Of a stretch of DNA of 64,000 bases, positions 59,030 to 64,000 are shown piece by piece; the first letter of the stretch is position 1, and each line of letters opens with the position of its first letter. The DNA is from Catonia carolina (Eukaryota > Arthropoda > Insecta > Hemiptera > Achilidae). The stretch lies in contig JAQMRL010000011.1 of the NCBI GenBank assembly GCA_035578175.1, positions 8,691,501-8,755,500 on the forward strand. Reading direction: 5' to 3'. The notes beneath the pieces were generated by a model that was given only the letters and a program-made list of their open reading frames with translations, did not search any database and had not been told where the DNA came from. The position numbers and the translations under genes were made by a program.

Positions 59030-59830
59030 GAGACCTCATAGGATCACTCTAGTTCAAGTTTAGGTCTGTTCCAGTGTTGGGTTTCTTTGAAAAGCGCGCT
59101 CTCCTAAGCATGGCTTCCTTTCGTTTGGCTCACATTTTCTTAAAACGTTCCTATCTCTGTTTCCGGTCTTCGTCAGTAAACACCCTGTTGTACACTCTTC
59201 TGGTTTTTGGTTAAAATGTTACCATATTAGTCTTGACTAGTTGGTTGTACTTAGCTGATTTTGTTAGCAGGTCTTGTTTAGTGATTCCAAGTTCCTCCAC
59301 ATCCCGCTGTACCTCCTTCAGCCACCTATGTCTCGACACCTTATTCCAAAAATGGTTGATCAGACAGTTCACAAGTCTGGACTTTTTGGCTCTGAGTATG
59401 TGTCCTAGGAATGATATTCTTTTCTTTCTAAAGTTATTTGTTAGTGGGAGGATTAGTTTGTAGATTTCTTTGTTTGGCATTAACCGCCACTGTCCTTCCA
59501 CCATGTGCCTTTTTTTCATGCACTTTCTAGGTATTTTTATTTTTATTTTCTCAATTCTATCGGTGTCTCCCTAGCAATATGGCCCGAATAACGTTTCGCT
59601 GGAATAGTAGATTCCTGGGAGAACCACTGTTTGGTAGAGTCTTAGTTTAGTTTTGGTTGACAGACATTTCTTGTTGTAGATGTTTTGAGTGGTTATCAGA
59701 GATTTCTTGAGTGTATTAATTTTTTCTTGCCATGTGGGTCTTTCATTGAGACAATTGGTTATGATTTCTCAGAGATATTTAAATTTTTCCACAAGTTGTA
59801 GTTAGTGTTTGTTAACCATTATAATTTCAA
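59030..59830 (-). mobile_element. LINE (endonuclease/RT type) C-terminal relic
   Basis: Minus-strand reading in patched frames: ERPTWQEKINTLKKSL, NIYNKKCLSTKTKLRLYQTV, LPGIYYSSETLFG, then an open 102-codon frame (59519-59211) with RISFLGHILRAKKSRLVN and HRWLKEVQRDVEELGITKQD, and finally VYNRVFTDEDRKQR and RFKKMWAKRKEAML. The order (I-Y-N-K-K, then T-K-L-R-x-Y, then F-x-G-H-I-x-R) is typical of the region after RT in this LINE type. The upstream RT is absent. Related to 34958-35237. Confidence 0.82.
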
Positions 59831-60249
59831 GTTCCCGTCATTTATAATAAAACATGTTCAAAGGCGATTAAAGAGGAAGTGGCACAGGGATCTGCTGTTT
59901 TAAAAACTATTATATCATCAATAAAACATAAACAATAAATTAGTGAATTGGAAAGAATAAATAAATAACTGCTTGGAGACCTGTAAGTGGATGGTGCTCT
60001 CCAAGAACATCACTCTTGTCATGTCATTTATTATTTCAACCAATATAATATTTATTGGTTGTTTAATTTGTAACAGGTTGTGGATTTCACTAATAAAGTT
60101 ATTAAAAAGGATCATACATCGACACTGTAATTTTTTATTTGTAAAGTTCTTGTGTATTTTATTGTATGGTCTACTGTTTCAAACATTCACTTTGTAATGT
60201 TAACTGTCCAATTTTTTATATAAATATTACGCCCATAGAACAAAAAATA

Positions 60250-60765
60250 CAATACAAGATTTAGGTCTGCATTTGTACATTCCTTTAACCTAAATTGACA
60301 TAAAATTAAAAGACGGTCTTGTCAGTTAAAAAGGCAACCAAACAGACTTTCAAAATCAGTATTTACGAGTGATAAACTTACTTTAAAAAAGGCAGTCGTA
60401 AAACAAGTTAACATATCGATCCAATTTTTGGGATCAGCAAAACCATATTAAACGAATTAATTTAGGATATTTAAAGGAAAATTATACGTACATGGGCTAA
60501 AATTACACAATGCCTCTTTTGTGTTACAAACAGTACTCTTACCAATGCCAACTTCCATAATTTTCTGATGAGGCTGAAAAACATTCTACAAAAATTTGCA
60601 TAAAAAGTTTTACACACCTACAAATCCACTTATACAGGCAATGAGCATTCTACTTGCCAGTACACCCTGTGATGAGGTGCAAAAGGTAATGGTTACATGA
60701 CCTTTTTGAAAAAAAGTCAACGAGGAAGCCGACGTAATGGCCGTTAGTTTTCAGTCAAAATACTG
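60250..60765 (+). mobile_element. Jockey-like LINE C-terminal relic, heavily decayed
   Basis: Patched reading shows a W-G-S-A-K-P-like start (tgggatcagcaaaaccatat), TNSTLTNANFHNFLMRLK, then NPLIQAMSILLASTP and an RRL-like end near 60735. It fits the post-RT blocks of Jockey-type elements. Every frame is broken. 59831-60249 holds only short domain-free ORFs. Confidence 0.6.
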
Positions 60766-60777
60766 TGTTTATTAATT

Positions 60778-61062
60778 TTTTTTAATCCCTAATGTCTGTA
60801 CGTTGCAATCTGTTCAATTCAGAACAATAAGCAACCCCATAACCAAATGAGATGAGAATGATGTGTATGACGTGTAAATGACAAGTAGTCTTGTACAGAC
60901 CCAGGCCGACCATTCCTGAGAAAGTATGGTTAATTGAACCCCAACCATCAAAGTACACCGGTAACCACTGTCTAGTATTCAACTCCGCATAAAAGTAACT
61001 ACCGTTACTAGGATTTAAACCAGGAACCTTCGTCTCCGAAAATCAGCTGTTAAACAGCTGAT
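60778..61062 (-). repeat. SINE-A, 5'-truncated
   Basis: Reverse copy from the tail (tttttttaatccctaatgtc) to 'tgttaaacagctgat'. The first ~45 bases of the tRNA-like head, including box A, are missing, while box B (aggatttaaacc in reverse) is present. The 61063-61261 stretch holds nothing recognised. Confidence 0.85.
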
Positions 61063-61265
61063 ATTAAATTTAGCCTCCTATTTACTTGTTACAAAAAATA
61101 ATAAATTGTAAATTTCGGCTAAAGAATTTTTTTTAAATAACAATTTGAAATTTAATAATTGACAATTGAAACAAACTCGATAACTGCAAAAGAAGGATTA
61201 AGAGTTCCCAATTTTATTTATTTATTAATTAATTTACTAGGTTCCTGTTTTTTATGACACCTTAA

Positions 61266-61835
61266 CCCTTTCAGTACCAACGTCCGTAAAACAGGACGTC
61301 GATATCTTTTACGTAGATATAACATCCGGTTTACCATGCGTCCGTAAATTATGCATAAAGTGCCAACGTCCGGATACCTGAACATTTTCAAAAAAATTTT
61401 TAAACAAAAAATTTTTGGAATAATATATTCTGAAACCACCTCCGTGGCAAAGTGACTAGCGCGCTAGCCTACAAAACGAAATGTCCTCGGTTTGATTCCC
61501 GGCTAGGGTCTGGAAATTTTAACACGTTAAAACCACCGTTAAGGTAACAAAGCTCACAGTAGTTGCTAAAGACCAAACTGTCGATGCGACTTTAAATAAA
61601 CTAATAAAACTATTTTGAATATTTTTAGTGTTAGAACGATTTCGTTTTTTTATGAACACAATAAAAATTAATTTTTAACAGGAAATTTTATTTTTCTTAA
61701 ACTTTGAAATTTTAGTCGGCAATGTCAGACTTACGCCTGCAAGTTCGAAATAAGGGCTGGCACTTTTTGTACACCCTTATTCAAATTAAATGGCACTACA
61801 TGAAACTTTTGTATATTGTTTCGGCACTGAAAAAG
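61266..61835. mobile_element. piggyBac-type MITE flanked by TTAA
   Basis: TTAA lies at 61262-61265 and 61836-61839. Left end CCCTTTCAGTACCAACGTCC; right end, read inwards, CTTTTTCAGTGCCGAAAC. Internal inverted motifs 'aaagtgccaacg' (left, ~61359) and 'ctggcactttttg' (right, ~61757) support the pairing. TTAA targets and CCCTTT-like ends are diagnostic of piggyBac-related elements. No transposase inside; a SINE-D occupies 61436-61606. The minus ORF at 61218-61439 is incidental. Confidence 0.75.
61436..61606 (+). repeat. tRNA-derived SINE-D nested in the MITE
   Basis: Head 'ccacctccgtggcaaagtga', 'ctagcgcgctagcctac', box B 'ggtttgattcccggc', then 'ttttaacacgttaaaacc' and tail 'gaccaaactgtcgatgcgac'. 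The plus-strand orientation makes it a useful reference for the family. Confidence 0.78.
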
Positions 61836-61839
61836 TTAA

Positions 61840-63005
61840 CTGTAGGCTACAGTTCCTATCCGCTTTCAATGTTATAGATGTAAACCTTAAAATTTCGATT
61901 GAAAAAAATGATTGGTTGAACCGTTCTAAAATTAATTTAGCGGGGCAACAAAACTATATTTATTGAATTATTTAAAATAATTCATAGTGAATATATCACT
62001 TAAGAAACGTTCACGCTACAATACACACAGGTATTTTACCGGTAAAAAGTCACCGCTTATTTTACCGGAAATATTATTTTCAATAAAATGATACTGTATA
62101 GCATAATATGCATTCATGCACCACTTTTTATGTTTTATAATAACCCCATTTGCATTACTACCAGTAATTAATCATTTTGAAAACAATAGTTATCAAATTA
62201 GTTTACAATATTATATTAAAATTTTATTAAAGAGTTAGTTTAATTTATAATTTAAATAAATTAAAATGGATGACCTGTGATTTAAATTCAATGAAAAATT
62301 CAGTAACAGTTTAAATTGTAATTACATTGCTCAGAAACCTGAGTATTTTATAATACCTCGTTAATTTTTCTACTGTCATAATTCAACTCTGTGACACTAT
62401 GAGGGTCATCAATCTTTATAGTTGTGTAGTTTACTAATTAACCTATTAATTTATAAAATAACATAACAATATAATTAAAACACTGAAAGATATAGAATTT
62501 TCACAATGCTTATTAAAATTTAAATTTCATAACGATAATTTTTTCTTCCACCAATTTTGACATAGTACATTTTAGGGTAATAACAGAGGGACAGCGTGTT
62601 GACGCCCCGTTACCGCAGCTAACGTTGAGCGGTAGTGAACGCAAACGCGGTATGTTATAAAAATCGTTGAAAAATCCAACGTCGGCCAATGTCGCGTCAC
62701 CGGGACGTTAACGTTCTATCAACTGTCCTTCACCATCTGAATCATGTATGTAACTCACCGCCCAACGATAACGTCAGTGTAACTCGCCGTCTGTCTGTAC
62801 CCGGCTTAAATACACCTGTTTATTTTATAACGGGCAAGAGAAAGTAATCAAACATTAAAACAGAAAACATATTAGAAGAAAACAATTTCAACATAATTAG
62901 ATAAATATTTTTGAACGTAAATTTGAATAAGTTTATATACAAATTTATAAAAAATTGATGAATATTAGATTAAGATGAAAAATTCCGTTAGCTTGCAGTT
63001 ACAAT
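61840..63005. other. Unassigned DNA with a GC-richer island
   Basis: From ~62585 to ~62815 GC content rises clearly (gacgccccgttaccgcagct, cgtcaccgggacgttaacgt, ctcaccgcccaacgataac), unlike the flanks. There is no ORF. It could be part of a DNA transposon. A 13-bp match to the HINE-like 5' terminus (ggcaagagaaagt) sits at 62833-62845 without further homology. Confidence 0.4.
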
Positions 63006-63223
63006 GTGAAGACCCCCAACATCATTCCGCCTCATAAATTTGGATTTCGGCCGCTACACTTGACAACACAACTGCACCGACTTGTGGATTTCATTTCGAA
63101 GAGACTAGAAAGAAAGAAGTACGAGTACGCCACTGGCATTTTCTTGGATGTCAGTTCCGCATTCAACAAAGTATGGCATGATGGACTTCTATTTAAATTG
63201 AAACAGATTTTGAGTGACTCGTA
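63006..63223 (+). mobile_element. Jockey-like RT fragment (motifs 1 to A), interrupted by mariner
   Basis: Reading NIIPPHKFGFRPLHLTTQLH, RLVDFISKRLERKKYEYATG and IFLDVSSAFNKVWHDGLLFK shows RT motifs 1-2 and A. The first catalytic Asp (L-D-V) is present, while the usual second Asp in 'AFDKVWH' is Asn. The frame is broken by the mariner inserted at TA 63222-63223. The 89-codon ORF to 63275 is a chimera of LINE and mariner end. Confidence 0.85.
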
Positions 63224-64000
63224 CTACGAGGGTAGGCTGATAAGTAATGCACACATGCTTGTAGAAGACAACTAAATAAACTTCAGTAGCGCGCCTGGTG
63301 GCATGTGGAAGTACTATTTCTCCTCTACAAGCCTGCGCAGTTTGAAGGCGTTGCTTTCATTCAGTTTGTTTTGAGTAGTGGAAGTATGGCGTCGTGTTCT
63401 GGTGCTATGTCAACGAGAATTAAACAACGCGCTGTTATCGAATTTTTAACTGCTGAGAAAGTGAATCCTAGTGAGATTTATCGTCGTTTAAAGGCTGTTT
63501 ATTGTGACGATACTGTTGATAGGTCTACTGTGAATCGTTGGGTAATAAAATTTCGTGATTGCCAACCTGGAAAAGCCTTAATTGTTGACAAAACACGCAG
63601 TGGACGACCAATCACTGCCTCAGACGATAATCGTCGCAAACTCATCGATGATTTGATTCAAAATGACCGGCGAATCACTCAACAGCGTATCGCAAACCAA
63701 ATTGGAATATCTAAGGAACGTGTTGGCTTCATTATTGAACAATTGGGATACCGTAAAATCTGTGCACGATGGGTACCACGCCGTCTGACAGACGAGAATA
63801 AACAGCGTCGATTGGAATGCTGTGAACAACTTTTGAAGCGCTACCGTGACGAAGGAGACGACTTTCTTTTGAATATTGTGACGGGGGACGAGTCATGGGT
63901 TCATCATTACGATCCCGAAGAAAAAAGGCAGAGCGCTGAATATCGTCATCCACATTCTCCTGTTGTGAAAAAGTTCAAAACACAACCGTCCGCAAAAAAA
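63224..64000 (+). mobile_element. Mariner element, 5' part (runs off the window)
   Basis: Starts after TA with CTACGAGGGTAGGCTGATAA, a mariner-type terminal repeat, followed by ~160 bp of 5' untranslated sequence and the transposase frame. The exact first base is uncertain by up to three because a second TA occurs at 63225-63226. The 3' end lies outside the window. Confidence 0.82.
63385..63999 (+). CDS. Mariner transposase, open frame, C terminus outside window
   Basis: 205 codons with no stop from the first ATG to the window end, against about 345-350 for a complete mariner transposase. In order: an N-terminal helix-turn-helix region (about residues 10-60, with STVNRWVIKFRDCQPG), the RSGRP linker (71-75), a second helix-turn-helix (about 85-120, ITQQRIANQIGISKERVGFI), the WVPRRLT motif (129-135) between DNA-binding and catalytic parts, and VTGDESWVHHYDPE (166-179) with the first catalytic Asp at residue 168. 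The enzyme would act as a DD34D cut-and-paste transposase on TA sites. The ATG at 63406 is an alternative start. Whether the remaining two Asp residues are intact cannot be seen. Confidence 0.93.

Noticed and set aside
62833..62845. Full HINE-like copy
   Set aside because: Only the 13-bp terminal motif matches; the adjoining sequence has no homology to the element body, so chance cannot be excluded.
63620..63953. Minus-strand ORFs of 69-73 codons
   Set aside because: Antisense to the open mariner transposase frame on the plus strand.

Overview
The window looks like AT-rich, repeat-dense nuclear DNA from an arthropod, most likely an insect. The evidence is one spliced exon coding for an Ig domain of the beaten path (Beat) type, many decayed Jockey-like, R1-like and other LINEs, mariner, Tigger/pogo and piggyBac relics, and several SINE families. 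A hemipteran source is plausible from the overall look of the repeats, but that is only a guess. There are no operons, CRISPR arrays, functional tRNA genes or rRNA genes.

Host coding content is very small. The only supported host exon is 48779-48981 (+), with clean splice sites on both sides. The DNA around it is presumably intron. Almost all other protein-like signals are transposon remains, mostly frameshifted and with damaged catalytic motifs. The exception is the right edge, where a mariner transposase frame of 205 codons starting at 63385 is open to the end of the window.

Layout. 1-13 kb: SINE-A and SINE-B copies, a 683-bp element with ~105-bp inverted termini, three long copies of a ~0.8-1.0 kb non-coding family that I read as Helentron-associated (HINE-like), a poly-A LINE tail with target-site duplications, and a ~204-bp tandem array that begins inside a SINE-B. 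13-28 kb: mostly unrecognised AT-rich DNA, with a LINE endonuclease/linker relic and scattered SINEs. 28-29.3 kb: a complete but dead Tigger/pogo element. 31-48 kb: SINEs, LINE 3' ends, another HINE-like copy and a large hairpin inside a second Tigger relic. 48.8 kb: the Beat-like exon. 49.9-64 kb: the densest graveyard, with an R1-like LINE nested in another LINE, a mariner whose 5' end is replaced by an inverted copy of its 3' end, a piggyBac-type MITE holding a SINE, and a mariner that interrupts a Jockey-type RT.

No new multi-gene system is visible. The observations most worth following are structural: the HINE-like family, the foldback mariner, SINEs with different tRNA-like heads on a shared tail, the SINE-derived tandem array, and the open-frame mariner.
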